Shown: positions 42,968 to 52,738, counted from the stretch's first letter. The stretch: DNA of 64,000 nt from an uncultured Dyadobacter sp. (GCF_946482605.1 NZ_CAMLSE010000004.1:62001-126000); one strand, 5' to 3'. Notes: generated by a model not told the origin, from the sequence alone. Numbers and translations are program-made.

Positions 42968-43876
42968 ATGAACCGATTTTGCTTACTATTTCTTTCCGCT
43001 TCCATACTGTTCTCATCCTGCCAAAAGCAAGCCTACCTCTTCACCTCCTTCCGTGAGCCGGCTACCGATGGCCTGCATCTCGCATACAGCAACGACGGCT
43101 ACTCCTGGACCGACCTTGGCGGAGGCTATCTCAAACCCGAAGTGGGCGGCAAGCTCATGCGGGACCCATCCATTGCAAGAGGAAAAGACGGGACCTTCCA
43201 CCTCGTCTGGACCACGAACTGGAAAGGGGATAAGGGATTCGGATACGCGAGCTCGCGCGACCTGGTCCATTGGTCGGAACAGCGTTTCATTCCCGTGATG
43301 GAGCAGGAAGCCGAGGTCGTGAACGTATGGGCGCCCGAACTGTTCTATGACGAAGACCAGGATCGATTCATTATCATCTGGGCCTCGACGATCCCCTTCA
43401 GGTTCCCGAAAGGCGAAGAGGATGAGCGGAATAATCACCGGATGTATTATGTGACGACGAAGGATTTTCAGTCTTTTTCCAAAGCCGCATTGTTCCTCGA
43501 TCCGGGTTTCAGCGTGATCGATTGCGTGATCGCCAAGCGGAAAAAAGATGATTATGTGCTGGTTTTGAAGGATAACACCCGCCCGCAACGGAACATCAGG
43601 GTCGCATTTGCGAACAATGTGCTCGGACCTTATCGTGATGTTTCGGAGCCGTTTACCGGCTTCCTGACAGAGGGGCCGACCGTTGCGCAGGCAGGCGACC
43701 AGTGGCTGATCTACTTCGATCAGTACCGGGATAAAACGTATGGCGCGGTTAAGACGAAGGATTTTAAAGGTTTTACCAACATTTCCAAAGAAATAAAAGT
43801 ACCCGATGGCCATAAACATGGCACCATCATCCAGATCGATCACCGGATATTGAAACAACTGAAAATGAAAAGATAA
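42968..43876 (+). CDS. GH43-like lipoprotein glycosidase
   Basis: The 302-residue protein has a lipoprotein signal ending at Cys18 (ILFSSC) and a five-bladed propeller of the GH43 type: HLAYSNDGYSWTDLGG, RDPSIARGKDGTFHLVWT (catalytic-base-like Asp), VNVWAPELFYDEDQDRFIIIWAS (typical WAPE), and FTGFLTEGPTVAQAGDQWLIYFDQY with a possible acid Glu. GH43-type enzymes release arabinose or xylose from plant polysaccharides. It precedes an ECF sigma/FecR/SusC/SusD set on the same strand, so it is likely part of that locus. Confidence 0.85.
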   Translation: MNRFCLLFLSASILFSSCQKQAYLFTSFREPATDGLHLAYSNDGYSWTDLGGGYLKPEVGGKLMRDPSIARGKDGTFHLVWTTNWKGDKGFGYASSRDLVHWSEQRFIPVMEQEAEVVNVWAPELFYDEDQDRFIIIWASTIPFRFPKGEEDERNNHRMYYVTTKDFQSFSKAALFLDPGFSVIDCVIAKRKKDDYVLVLKDNTRPQRNIRVAFANNVLGPYRDVSEPFTGFLTEGPTVAQAGDQWLIYFDQYRDKTYGAVKTKDFKGFTNISKEIKVPDGHKHGTIIQIDHRILKQLKMKR

Positions 43877-44052
43877 CCCCGAATGAGAACAGCCCCGCAT
43901 GCCTGCCGGTTAGTCTGCGTATATAGTAGTCGGTAGCATTTAATCGCTTATATTGTTTATAATAAATTGAAGATTAAATAAGATCGATAGTAGTAAAAAT
44001 GCGCCGGCGCCGGCTTCTGTTTGGAAACCTGACTAAAATTCGCCTCGTTTTC

Positions 44053-44676
44053 ATGAAGGAACCAACCCGGACAGAGCTGTATTTGGAGGAAGAGCAGAAG
44101 CTGTGGCGGGAAATGCTGGCGGGGGATGTCACCGCATTTGAACAACTCATCAACTGTACTTACGACCTGCTGTTCCACTACGGAACCAAATTCAACAGTG
44201 ACCGGGAGCTGATCAAGGACTGCATTCAGGATGTTTTTTTGGGGATCTGGGAAAAAAGAAATGCATTGAACCCCGGCATTCCGCCCAAACCTTACCTGCT
44301 GGCGTCACTGCGTCGGCGGCTGCACCGGCTGGCGTCGCGGCTGCGGATGGATTGTATGGATTATTACAGTGAGTCGGACATTGTTTTCGACCTGGAATTC
44401 AGCGCAGAGTATCAGCTTATCCAGTCGGAACACGACCGCTTGCTCGCTTCCCGGATGACCGAAATGCTCAACGAGCTTCCCAAACGGCAAAAAGAAGCCG
44501 TTTTTCTCCGTTTTTACAATGACATGGAGCGCGAAGAAATTGCGATCGTCATGGACATTCAGCCTCAGTCTGTTTCCAACCTGCTGCAAGAGGCATTCAA
44601 GTTTATCAAATCTCATTGGAAAGCCATCGTATCACTCTTTTTGGCAATGCGGTTTTGGACTGAATGGGTTCATTAA
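44053..44676 (+). CDS. ECF RNA polymerase sigma factor (FecI-like, SusCD-linked)
   Basis: The start at 44053 gives 207 residues; an ATG at 43999 in the same frame adds an unlikely Arg-rich leader (MRRRR). Region 2 is visible in TYDLLFHYGTKFNSDRELIKD (about 32-52) followed by QDVFLGIWEK, and region 4 in LPKRQKEAVFLRFYNDMEREEIA (about 140-162), ending in a helix-turn-helix. This family, with the FecR anti-sigma encoded next, switches on the SusC/D genes when the STN domain of SusC signals glycan binding. Confidence 0.93.
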   Translation: MKEPTRTELYLEEEQKLWREMLAGDVTAFEQLINCTYDLLFHYGTKFNSDRELIKDCIQDVFLGIWEKRNALNPGIPPKPYLLASLRRRLHRLASRLRMDCMDYYSESDIVFDLEFSAEYQLIQSEHDRLLASRMTEMLNELPKRQKEAVFLRFYNDMEREEIAIVMDIQPQSVSNLLQEAFKFIKSHWKAIVSLFLAMRFWTEWVH

Positions 44677-44758
44677 AAAAGCTTCAAAAAAAATCGGAAA
44701 AGTACAGTATCCCGATCCCCGCTTGGTCTAATGGTGTTTGAAAAGTAAAATTTTGAAC

Positions 44759-45865
44759 ATGGACCGGTACCGCGATTTCAGTTTGGGGGAATTTGTATGG
44801 GATAAGTCGTTCCGCAACTGGGTGCTGAACCCCACGCGTGAGGACGACGAAACCTGGCAAACCTGGCTTGCGGCCAACCCCGACAAGCATGAGATGGTGG
44901 ATCGCGCACGTCAGCTGGTGTTGTCGATAGTGCCGGCCAATGCGAAGTTGCCGCAACGCGAAAAACGAAAAGCGGTCGAACGCATCGTCGAAAGGCTCGA
45001 AACCCGCGCACTCGATACTACGGAACGTTACCCTATTCCATGGTACACCGGCCGGGCTGCGCGCGTAGCCGCCATGATCGTACTGTTAGCCGGACTTGGC
45101 TGGATATTCTGGCTCCGTCATCAGGAACGCACCGTAACCTACGACCAACTGGTTGCCGCGGCAGGAGTCGAAATGCGGGAGACCATCAATAACACAGCAA
45201 ATCCGCTGACGGTCAGCCTTGAAGACGGCAGTCGCATTACCCTTGATCCGGGAAGCAAGGTAGGTTATCCCAAACATTTCCGGAATGGGCAGCGGGAGGT
45301 TTTCCTCTCGGGCAAAGCTTTCTTCGACATAGCGAAGGATCCTGCCAAACCATTCTTTGTATATGCCAACGAATTGGTCACCAAGGTGCTCGGGACGAGT
45401 TTTACGGTGCGCTCTTTTACCCATGAGCAGGAGGTGTCCGTGGCTGTCAAAACCGGTAAAGTGGCGGTTTTCTCCCGTGAGGATCCCGATGTGGCCGAAA
45501 AGCAGAGTACGCATGAACTGACGGGTGTGGTGATCGAGCCTAACCAGCAGATTGTTTTTGTGCGTAAGACCGTCAAAATCACCAAGAGCATTGTTGCAGA
45601 GCCCGAAGTGGTGACCCATACGCCCTTGCACGGCCTGGAATTCGATGAAGAACCGGTGTCCGCTGTGTTTGAAGCATTGCATGTCACCTACGGCATTGAA
45701 ATTATTTATGATAAAAACATCATGGACGATTGCCCGATCACTGCAAGGCTGACGGACATGTCGCTCTACGAGAAGCTGGACCTCGTCTGCAAAGCGGTGG
45801 GCGCCAGTTATAAAGTCATCGACGGCCGTATCCTGATCGAAGGAAAAGGTTGCCGGAATAATTAA
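44759..45865 (+). CDS. FecR-family anti-sigma factor with DUF4974
   Basis: The ATG at 44759 gives 368 residues (a TTG at 44738 adds seven). A cytoplasmic N-terminal part (SFRNWVLNPTREDDETW) is followed by one membrane helix (AARVAAMIVLLAGLGWIFWL, about residues 100-119), the FecR domain in the periplasm (VSLEDGSRITLDPGSKVGYP, EVFLSGKAFFDIAKDP) and a C-terminal DUF4974/STN-like domain (SAVFEALHVTYGIEIIYD). It holds the sigma factor until SusC signals. It lies 82 bp after the sigma gene. Confidence 0.93.
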   Translation: MDRYRDFSLGEFVWDKSFRNWVLNPTREDDETWQTWLAANPDKHEMVDRARQLVLSIVPANAKLPQREKRKAVERIVERLETRALDTTERYPIPWYTGRAARVAAMIVLLAGLGWIFWLRHQERTVTYDQLVAAAGVEMRETINNTANPLTVSLEDGSRITLDPGSKVGYPKHFRNGQREVFLSGKAFFDIAKDPAKPFFVYANELVTKVLGTSFTVRSFTHEQEVSVAVKTGKVAVFSREDPDVAEKQSTHELTGVVIEPNQQIVFVRKTVKITKSIVAEPEVVTHTPLHGLEFDEEPVSAVFEALHVTYGIEIIYDKNIMDDCPITARLTDMSLYEKLDLVCKAVGASYKVIDGRILIEGKGCRNN

Positions 45866-45871
45866 AGAAAA

Positions 45872-45900
45872 AGCCGGCCCATGCTCCAACATGGCCGGCT
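45872..45900 (+). terminator. Strong hairpin between FecR and SusC 3
   Basis: AGCCGGCC (45872-45879) pairs with GGCCGGCT (45893-45900), extended by ATG/CAT inside, with one bulged C. No U run follows, so it may be an attenuator or mRNA-processing element rather than a full terminator. It begins 6 bp after the FecR stop. Confidence 0.5.
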
Positions 45901-45997
45901 CCAATATCCTCCGGGGTTAGCACACCGTGACATCTCATGCAAATGGGATGAGGAGGAAGATTTTGCCAAGTTTCAATTAACAAAACCGTTCAAATTT

Positions 45998-48900
45998 ATG
46001 AAAATACCGGTACAGTTCCATCGTAAATGGTTAGTTCTTATGCGAATCAGCGTTGCGCAAATGGTGATGTCAGTATGGTTGGTGGGGAATGCGTTCGCGG
46101 CGGACGTTCGCGGGCAGGAGCTTCTCAACAAGCGGATCAGTCTGCAGGCACAGGACCTCGAAGTAAAGAAAGTGCTGCACCAGATTGAAAAGCAGGCCGG
46201 CGTTCGGTTCATCTTCAGTTCCAGGATGATCCAGTCGGGCCGCAAAGTGACGGTGCAGCAGGCCAACCAGGAGTTATCCAAAGTACTGGATGATTTTCTG
46301 GCACCGCTGGGACTGACCTATGAAGTTTCAGGGAAAAACATCGTGATCCGCCCTTCTGATACTCCCAAACCTGCTTCCGGTGAGCCGGAGGCATCGGTCA
46401 GAAATGCTTTGCAGGTTAGTAATGAGCTCACCATCAGGGGCCGTGTGACAGATGCTGATAACAAAGAGCCTTTGCCGGGTGTGAATATTCTGGTGAAGGG
46501 TACACAATCGGGCACGTCCACGGACGCAAACGGAGGCTACACTTTAACGGTCGAAAATGCCAATACGGTGTTGATTTACAGTTTTGTAGGTTATGAGCCG
46601 CAGGAAGTGCCGGTCGGTAGCCGGACGGAGATTAATATTGTCCTTAAAACGGATCAGAAATCGCTGGAAGAAGTACTGGTCGTGGGTTATGGTACTGTTA
46701 AGAAAAGCGATATTACCGGGTCGGTCGCGTCCGTCAAATCGCAGGAGCTGACGGCCTATCCGGCGTTGGGTACGGTGCAGGCATTGCAGGGCCGGGCTGC
46801 CGGCGTACAGATCCAGGCGAACAACGGAGAGCCGGGATCGAATTTCAAGGTGCGTATCCGCGGAGGGACGTCTATCAATGCGAGCAGCGATCCCATTTAT
46901 GTAGTGGATGGTTTTGTGGGCGGCACTTTGCCTCCGCCGGAGGATATCGAATCGATAGAAATTCTAAAAGATGCTTCTGCGACGGCTATTTATGGGTCGC
47001 GTGGTGCCAACGGTGTGATCATGGTCACTACCAAAAAAGGTACGTCGGGCAAACCGCGTATCGATTTCAATACCTCGTTTTCCAGCCAGAAGGAAATCAA
47101 CCGCCTCGATTTGCTGAATGCGAAACAGTTCCTCGATTACGTACAGGAAGCACGCCCGACGATCGTGTCGCAGGGTGCCGATACCGATTGGCAGGATGAG
47201 ATCTTTCGTCGCGGCGGCATTCAAAATCACCAACTGTCGGTAGCAGGCGGCAGTGAGGCAGTGAAATATTACGTGTCGGGCGCCTATTATGACCAGAAAG
47301 GCATTATTCTCAATTCGGGTTACAAGCGGTATTCCGTGACGAGCAATATCGATATTAATGCTACTAAACGGCTGAAACTGGGTGTGAACCTCTTCGCGCA
47401 GCGGGTGTCGCGCCAGCAGTCGCGTACGCAGGAGGGCTCGGGCGGGCTCACACCCGGCGTGATGTCGGCAGCGCTTAAATTCGAGCCCGACCAGCCGATA
47501 CGGGATGCCAATGGCCGCTTTACTGTGGGTCGTTTGAGCGATCCTATCGATAATCCGTACGCGATTGCGACCCAGCTGGAAAATGAAACGCTTGCCGACC
47601 GCATCCAGGGTAACCTTTATGCCGAATACAATATTCTCAAAGACCTGAAATTCAGGGTTACGCTCGGTGCAACCACGAATAGCGGTCGTACAGGCACATT
47701 CACACCCACGACTTTGAATGATGGCCGCAATGTAGGCGGTGCTGCAACGGTCAATGGCAACAAAAGCACGTTGCTTTTGAATGAGAACTATTTGACCTAC
47801 AACAAAAAAATAGGCGCATTGCACGATCTCTCCGTCATGGCGGGTTATTCGTACCAGAAATCTTCCAGCGAAAGGTGGGGCGGTTCCGGCCAGTCGTTTA
47901 TTACCGACGCGGTTTCGTACTGGAACCTGGGCGGATCGTCCGTTTGGCAAGCCCCGAATTCGGAACTGACCGAATGGGTACTGGCCTCCTATTATGCCCG
48001 TTTGACCTACGCATTGGCCGATAAATACCTCTTCACTGCCAACATCCGCCAGGACGGTTCATCGAATTTTAGCAAAAACCACAAATGGGCGACATTCCCG
48101 TCGGGCGCATTTGCCTGGAAAATGTCGAGCGAGCCGTTTATGCAAAATATTTCAGTCATTAATCAATGGAAATGGCGCGTAAGTTATGGGTTGACGGGTA
48201 ACCAGGCGATTGAGCCTTACCAGACGATGGCCCGCTTCTCGAACGTCTACACCATTATCAACGGCACACCGGTGAATGCCGTCCGTCCTACAACCGTCGC
48301 CAATGACGATCTTACCTGGGAAACGACGCATCAGTTCGACCTGGGCGCGGATGTAAGCTTGTTCAGTAACCGTATCAACCTCGTAGCCGATTACTATCGC
48401 CGTGTGACCAAAGACCTGCTTTTCAGCGTGCAATTGCCTCAATATTCGGGTTATACCAACCAATTGCAGAATATCGGCGAAGTGGAGAACAAAGGCTTTG
48501 AGTTTACATTGAATACCCGGAATCTGGTGGGTGCGTTCAAATGGAGCACTGACATTAATTTCTCGGTTAACCGTAATAAAATCCTGAAACTGCCCGCAGG
48601 TACCGATATCCTTTACGGTTCGGCGCCGGGGCACATGGTGGGGATGGGGCAAACGCAGATATTGCGTGAAGGGTATCCGGTCGGAAGTTTTTATGGCTGG
48701 ATCTATGACGGTGTGTATCAGCAAGGCGACAGTTTCACTCCCGGTGGTGGTTTCGAAGTAGTGGCTGGCGGGGAGAAATTCAGGGATATCAATGGTAAAA
48801 AGGACTCGAATGGGCAATTGACCGGCGAGCCGGACGGAATGCTGAACAGCGACGACCGCACCATTATCGGTAACCCGCACCCGAAATTTACCTGGGGGAT

Positions 48901-49384
48901 GAACAACGATTTCAGCTGGAAAGGATTTGACCTGAATGTGTTCTTTCAAGCTTCCAAAGGCAATGATATGCTGAGTTATACGCTCATGGAACTCAATCTG
49001 CTGTCGGCGATCAACAATGCGACCACTGAGGCGTTGAACCGCTGGACACCGACGAATACCAATACCGATGTACCCAAAGCGGCTGTCGGTCGGACGCGCA
49101 GGGTATCGACGCGTTGGGTTAAAGACGGCAGTTTCGTAAGGATGAAGAACCTGGCGGTAGGTTACAACTTCCCGAAACCGGTGCTGGAAAAGCTCAAAAT
49201 CAGCAAGCTGCGTATTTATGCAAGCGCCCAGAACATCCTGACTTTCACCAAATACAAAGGCTACGACCCCGAAGTGAACTATTCATCGGACGGCAACACC
49301 GACAGTAACCGTAACCTTGGTCTCGACTACGGGAGCTATCCGAACGCCAAATCTTACACCATCGGCCTGAACCTGGGTTTTTAA
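45998..49384 (+). CDS. SusC/RagA-family TonB-linked transporter 3 with STN signalling domain
   Basis: The ATG at 45998 (MKIPVQFHRKWLVLM) gives 1128 residues with a long signal region ending VWLVGNAFA; the frame opens at 45881 inside the hairpin, which is unlikely. An STN domain (about 45-110, ISLQAQDLEVKKVLHQIEKQ then GVRFIFSS) marks signalling to FecR. A carboxypeptidase-regulatory-like domain (EPLPGVNILVKGTQSGTSTD), TonB box (EEVLVVGYGT), plug (DPIYVVDGFVGG, SATAIYGSRGANG) and barrel ending IGLNLGF follow. It imports the glycan handled by this second locus and reports its binding to the sigma factor. Confidence 0.95.
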   Translation: MKIPVQFHRKWLVLMRISVAQMVMSVWLVGNAFAADVRGQELLNKRISLQAQDLEVKKVLHQIEKQAGVRFIFSSRMIQSGRKVTVQQANQELSKVLDDFLAPLGLTYEVSGKNIVIRPSDTPKPASGEPEASVRNALQVSNELTIRGRVTDADNKEPLPGVNILVKGTQSGTSTDANGGYTLTVENANTVLIYSFVGYEPQEVPVGSRTEINIVLKTDQKSLEEVLVVGYGTVKKSDITGSVASVKSQELTAYPALGTVQALQGRAAGVQIQANNGEPGSNFKVRIRGGTSINASSDPIYVVDGFVGGTLPPPEDIESIEILKDASATAIYGSRGANGVIMVTTKKGTSGKPRIDFNTSFSSQKEINRLDLLNAKQFLDYVQEARPTIVSQGADTDWQDEIFRRGGIQNHQLSVAGGSEAVKYYVSGAYYDQKGIILNSGYKRYSVTSNIDINATKRLKLGVNLFAQRVSRQQSRTQEGSGGLTPGVMSAALKFEPDQPIRDANGRFTVGRLSDPIDNPYAIATQLENETLADRIQGNLYAEYNILKDLKFRVTLGATTNSGRTGTFTPTTLNDGRNVGGAATVNGNKSTLLLNENYLTYNKKIGALHDLSVMAGYSYQKSSSERWGGSGQSFITDAVSYWNLGGSSVWQAPNSELTEWVLASYYARLTYALADKYLFTANIRQDGSSNFSKNHKWATFPSGAFAWKMSSEPFMQNISVINQWKWRVSYGLTGNQAIEPYQTMARFSNVYTIINGTPVNAVRPTTVANDDLTWETTHQFDLGADVSLFSNRINLVADYYRRVTKDLLFSVQLPQYSGYTNQLQNIGEVENKGFEFTLNTRNLVGAFKWSTDINFSVNRNKILKLPAGTDILYGSAPGHMVGMGQTQILREGYPVGSFYGWIYDGVYQQGDSFTPGGGFEVVAGGEKFRDINGKKDSNGQLTGEPDGMLNSDDRTIIGNPHPKFTWGMNNDFSWKGFDLNVFFQASKGNDMLSYTLMELNLLSAINNATTEALNRWTPTNTNTDVPKAAVGRTRRVSTRWVKDGSFVRMKNLAVGYNFPKPVLEKLKISKLRIYASAQNILTFTKYKGYDPEVNYSSDGNTDSNRNLGLDYGSYPNAKSYTIGLNLGF

Positions 49385-49404
49385 AGCATTAAACGGACAT
49401 CGAA

Positions 49405-50925
49405 ATGAAGCATTTATTCAATAGATCAATATTCCTGACCGCGGCGGTTTCGCTGCTGCTGGGCTGTGCGGACCTGGACGAGAAGCCGGTGGGGCTACTC
49501 GCGCCGGAGGCATTGTTCAGGACTTCCAAAGACGTGGAAACGGCCATTATGGGCGCATATGGCTGGATGGCCACCGAGCGGCTTTATGGCCGTCAGTTTG
49601 TGTCGGCGCTCATGCTCCGCAGCGATATGGAGGATATCGGCGACCGCGGTACGCCGGCCGAGCGCCAGCAGGTGAACGACTTCAATATGGATGACAACAA
49701 CAATATGGTCAACCAGTTCTGGCCGGTATGGTACCAGGTGATCAGCTCTACCAATGCAGCTATTTTCGGAGCGCAGGGGCTCAATTTACCTGAAAACGCC
49801 GGTAACCCGCTCATTGCGGAGGCCCGTTTCATCCGCGCATTCGCGTACTTCCACCTGGTGCAGGTTTTCGGCGATATACCTTACATCGATTATTTTATCA
49901 GCAATCCGGAGTCCGTTAAATCGATCTCCAAGACGCCTGCGGCTACGGTTTATGCCAGTATCATCGCCGACCTGGAATTTGCCAAACAATGGCTGCCCGA
50001 TAAGCAGCCCTCGGAGGTGCGGAGCCGGGCAACCAAGGGAACGGCCGCTTCCTATCTGGCTTCGGTACACCTCACGATGGGGCAGTATCAGAAAGCCTAC
50101 ACCGAAGCAAAGTGGGTGATCGATAACAAGGACAAATTTGGCTACGCACTCGAAGCTGACTTTCAAACGCTGTTCAAGGCACCGCAGGCCCCAAATATGA
50201 AGGAGCATATTTTCGATATCGATTTCCTTGGTTTGAAATCGGGTGAAGGCGGTGCCAACGACGACATTATGGCTCCGATGACGGGCATTCGCGGAGGCGA
50301 CGCGCCACGCAGCGGATGGAGCGTGATCGTGCCCTCTCTGAAAGTGTACAGTACCTGGGATAACCGCGATTACCGCAAGGAAGTGAGCTTTGAAGATTCG
50401 CTGCTGATCGGTGGTAAACTCGCGCCTTATACCGAATTCCCAAACACCAAACGCCCGCATATTGCCAAATACGCCCGTTTTGCCGGTAATTCCAATTCCG
50501 AGGGCCGCTATTCCGACCATAACTACGCCGCTATGCGCTACGCTGAAATATTGCTGATCGCGGCCGAAGCATCGGTGGAAGTGAACGGGCCGAATGCGGA
50601 GGCGCTGGGCTATATCAACCAGATCCGGGCGCGCGCCAGAAACTGGGCGGGCAAGCCAACGACTTTCCCCGAGGACGTGAAAGCGGGCCTCGCCAAAGAT
50701 GCGATGATCGAACTGATCATGGACGAACGCCGCCTCGAACTCGCATTCGAGTACAAGCGCTGGTACGATATCAAGCGTCGGAATTTGGGTGAAAAGGTAT
50801 TTAAAGGCACCAACTCATTGGAACCGCATGATAGTTTCAACGCAGCCCGCGATTACCTGATGCCGCTCCCGCGCGTGGAGTTGCAGGTGAACCCGAATTT
50901 GATGCCGCAGAATCCGGGGTATTGA
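49405..50925 (+). CDS. SusD/RagB-family glycan-binding lipoprotein 3
   Basis: The 506-residue protein has a lipoprotein signal ending at Cys21 (AVSLLLGC). SusD landmarks include LFRTSKDVETAIMGAYGWMA, AEARFIRAFAYFHLVQVFGDIPY, RYAEILLIAAEAS, YINQIRARA, DERRLELAFEYKRWYDIKRR and LMPLPRVELQVNPNL. It is 20 bp after SusC 3 and is the last gene of this locus; a repeat-rich spacer follows. Confidence 0.95.
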   Translation: MKHLFNRSIFLTAAVSLLLGCADLDEKPVGLLAPEALFRTSKDVETAIMGAYGWMATERLYGRQFVSALMLRSDMEDIGDRGTPAERQQVNDFNMDDNNNMVNQFWPVWYQVISSTNAAIFGAQGLNLPENAGNPLIAEARFIRAFAYFHLVQVFGDIPYIDYFISNPESVKSISKTPAATVYASIIADLEFAKQWLPDKQPSEVRSRATKGTAASYLASVHLTMGQYQKAYTEAKWVIDNKDKFGYALEADFQTLFKAPQAPNMKEHIFDIDFLGLKSGEGGANDDIMAPMTGIRGGDAPRSGWSVIVPSLKVYSTWDNRDYRKEVSFEDSLLIGGKLAPYTEFPNTKRPHIAKYARFAGNSNSEGRYSDHNYAAMRYAEILLIAAEASVEVNGPNAEALGYINQIRARARNWAGKPTTFPEDVKAGLAKDAMIELIMDERRLELAFEYKRWYDIKRRNLGEKVFKGTNSLEPHDSFNAARDYLMPLPRVELQVNPNLMPQNPGY

Positions 50926-51652
50926 GTTAATGATTGAATGATAGAATGATTGAATGTTAGAATATTTTTATTTCATTCAATCATTCCCTGTTCCACGGCG
51001 GCTCATCGCTCCGGCGACCCGGTCAATCGTTAATCGCGTAGCGATGTAATATTGGTAGTGCTAATCGGGTTGCGGCAGAATGCAAATCCCGTCAGGGATG
51101 TAATGTTGGTAGAAAGCAAAATGAGGTGACCGTTCCCGGAAATCCCGTTAGGGATGTAATGTTGGTAGAAAACAAAATGAGCTGACCGTGCCCGAAATCC
51201 TGTTAGGGATGTAACAACAACGACGTCGTTGCGGTCAACGGTGTTGTTGTTTCATACCCAAGGGCATTGCGTGGCGCTGGGTATTGTCTTGTTTCTACCA
51301 ATGTTACATGCCTGACGGCATTTCACTCATCGCACCGGTAATCCGGCCACTCATTCAGTCATTCAGTCATTCACTCATTCACAGTTCCACTGCGGCTCAT
51401 TCCCTGTTCCACGGCGGCTCATCGCTCCGGCGACCCGGTCAATCGTTAATCGCGTAGCGATGTAATATTGGTAGTGCTAATCGGGTTGCGGCAGAATGCA
51501 AATCCCGTCAGGGATGTAACGACGATGCTGTGGGCAATGTGCCTGCGATGCATTGTTGTTACATGCCCAGGGGCTTTTCGGGAGACGTTTATGTTTTGGG
51601 TTGCTACCGATATTACATGCCTGACGGCATTTGCTTTACATTTCGTATTTGT
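50926..51652. repeat. Repeat-rich spacer with a 123-bp exact direct repeat
   Basis: Bases 50981-51103 and 51397-51519 are identical (123 bp, offset 416). Inside, AAATCCCGTCAGGGATGTAA words recur at 51084, 51140 and 51195 as 55-56 bp units ending in TGTTGGTAGAAA. Inverted forms (ACCAATGTTACATGCCTGACGG) lie at about 51298 and 51603. GAATGA and ATTCA words flank it. No convincing gene is seen; short frames here are made of repeat words. Confidence 0.85.
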
Positions 51653-52018
51653 TTACTGTTCCAAAAAGTCCCTGAGACTGTTAGTTTCCTGCGGCGATAT
51701 CGAGAATTTTCTTTCCGCAACCTTGTCCGCGATGACGGTGTCGGCTTGCAACAGCCTTATCGTTATCGCGGGTTGTTGAAGCCACCCGCGTTCGGCATTT
51801 TTTAACTCGGAGGGGACAAGCGGTTCGCTGAAATCGTAGGCCGGGCTTTTGAAATGAAAGACCAAAGCCGGAATTTTGCCTTGCCATTCGACGCGGCATT
51901 GTATCGGGGAAGTTTCGCTGAGAAGATCATCAGGGAAATGGGTGTTTTTAAGGATAACATCGAGCGTCGTGGCGGTAGGGAGCACGCGTATGTAGGGTGA
52001 GGGTTCGGGAAGTGGCAT
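51653..52018 (-). CDS. Unknown 121-residue protein divergent from the collar genes
   Basis: The protein starts MPLPEPSPYIRVLPTATTL and contains beta-type segments (IQCRVEWQGKIPALVFHF, AITIRLLQADTVIADKVAE) and ends in a helix (SPQETNSLRDFLEQ). Composition looks coding and no signal peptide is seen. No family is recognised. It lies 185 bp from the first collar gene on the other strand, with a hairpin in the gap, so it could be part of the same system or an unrelated small gene. Confidence 0.5.
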   Translation of the reverse strand: MPLPEPSPYIRVLPTATTLDVILKNTHFPDDLLSETSPIQCRVEWQGKIPALVFHFKSPAYDFSEPLVPSELKNAERGWLQQPAITIRLLQADTVIADKVAERKFSISPQETNSLRDFLEQ

Positions 52019-52046
52019 GTTTTTCAGAATTCTTTACACAATCAAC

Positions 52047-52080
52047 AAAACCCGCTCTGGAATGATTCAGGGCGGGTTTT
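52047..52080. terminator. GC-rich hairpin with T run between divergent genes
   Basis: AAAACCCGC (52047-52055) pairs with GCGGGTTTT (52072-52080), with CTG/CAG extending inside. It is terminator-like on both strands, yet lies upstream of both neighbouring genes. It may attenuate one of them or isolate them from read-through. Confidence 0.55.
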
Positions 52081-52203
52081 TCTGTTTTGTGACTGCGTTT
52101 TGATAATTGTGACGTTTTTGTGACGCCCGTTTTGGGCTCTTCGGTGACATCTCGCGCTTTATTTGGGGAATTTATTTACCTAAATCAAAAACCTATCGGA
52201 ATT

Positions 52204-52710
52204 ATGGAACCCTTCCTTGGTGAAATCAGAGCCTTTGCCGGAATCGGTCTGCCTGCTAACTGGGCATTTTGCGACGGCTCGCTGCTGTCTGTCGACGAGT
52301 ATTCCTCATTGTTCCTGCTGATCGGGAACAAGTTTGGTGGCGACGGGATCACCAATTTTGCATTGCCGGATCTCCGTTCGCGGATCCCGATGGGACAAAG
52401 CGCCAATAATCCTATCGGGCGACAGGGAGGTGCAGAAAAAGTGCAGCTGGCAGTAGGAAACCTGCCTGTACATCGGCACACACCTGCGTGCAGCACGGCT
52501 ACCAAATCTGATTCAAAAAGCGCGGTAAATGCCTTCTGGTCGGCAGCCGCCAATAAAGGGATTCGGTACGCAAAGCCGCCGGGAAACGTCAGCATGAATA
52601 TGGAAAGTTTACAGCTAGCGGGCGAAAGTCATTCGCATGAAAACCGGATGCCTGTTCTGGCGGTCACCTACATCATCTCGCTGTCTGGCACATTTCCGAC
52701 GCACGGCTAA
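52204..52710 (+). CDS. Single tail-collar-domain protein A1 (MdpB-like)
   Basis: The ATG at 52204 (MEPFLGEIRAF) gives 168 residues, the normal length for the family; a frame from 52120 adds an unlikely leader. One phage tail-collar domain is visible: WAFCDGSLLS, LFLLIGNKFGGDG, FALPDLRSRIPMG, then HRH and a C-terminal HENRMPVLAVTYIISLSG. Proteins of this family (microcystin-dependent protein type) form tail-fibre-like trimers in phages and occur outside prophages with unknown roles. It is followed after 28 bp by the two-domain protein B1. Confidence 0.85.
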   Translation: MEPFLGEIRAFAGIGLPANWAFCDGSLLSVDEYSSLFLLIGNKFGGDGITNFALPDLRSRIPMGQSANNPIGRQGGAEKVQLAVGNLPVHRHTPACSTATKSDSKSAVNAFWSAAANKGIRYAKPPGNVSMNMESLQLAGESHSHENRMPVLAVTYIISLSGTFPTHG

Positions 52711-52738
52711 TTATCAACCCTTAATCATTCCCTAATTC

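Noticed and set aside
51468..51805. Overlapping plus-strand frames of about 90-100 codons in the spacer after SusD 3.
   Set aside because: Their first part is the 123-bp repeat and the rest is antisense to the better-supported small gene at 51653-52018.
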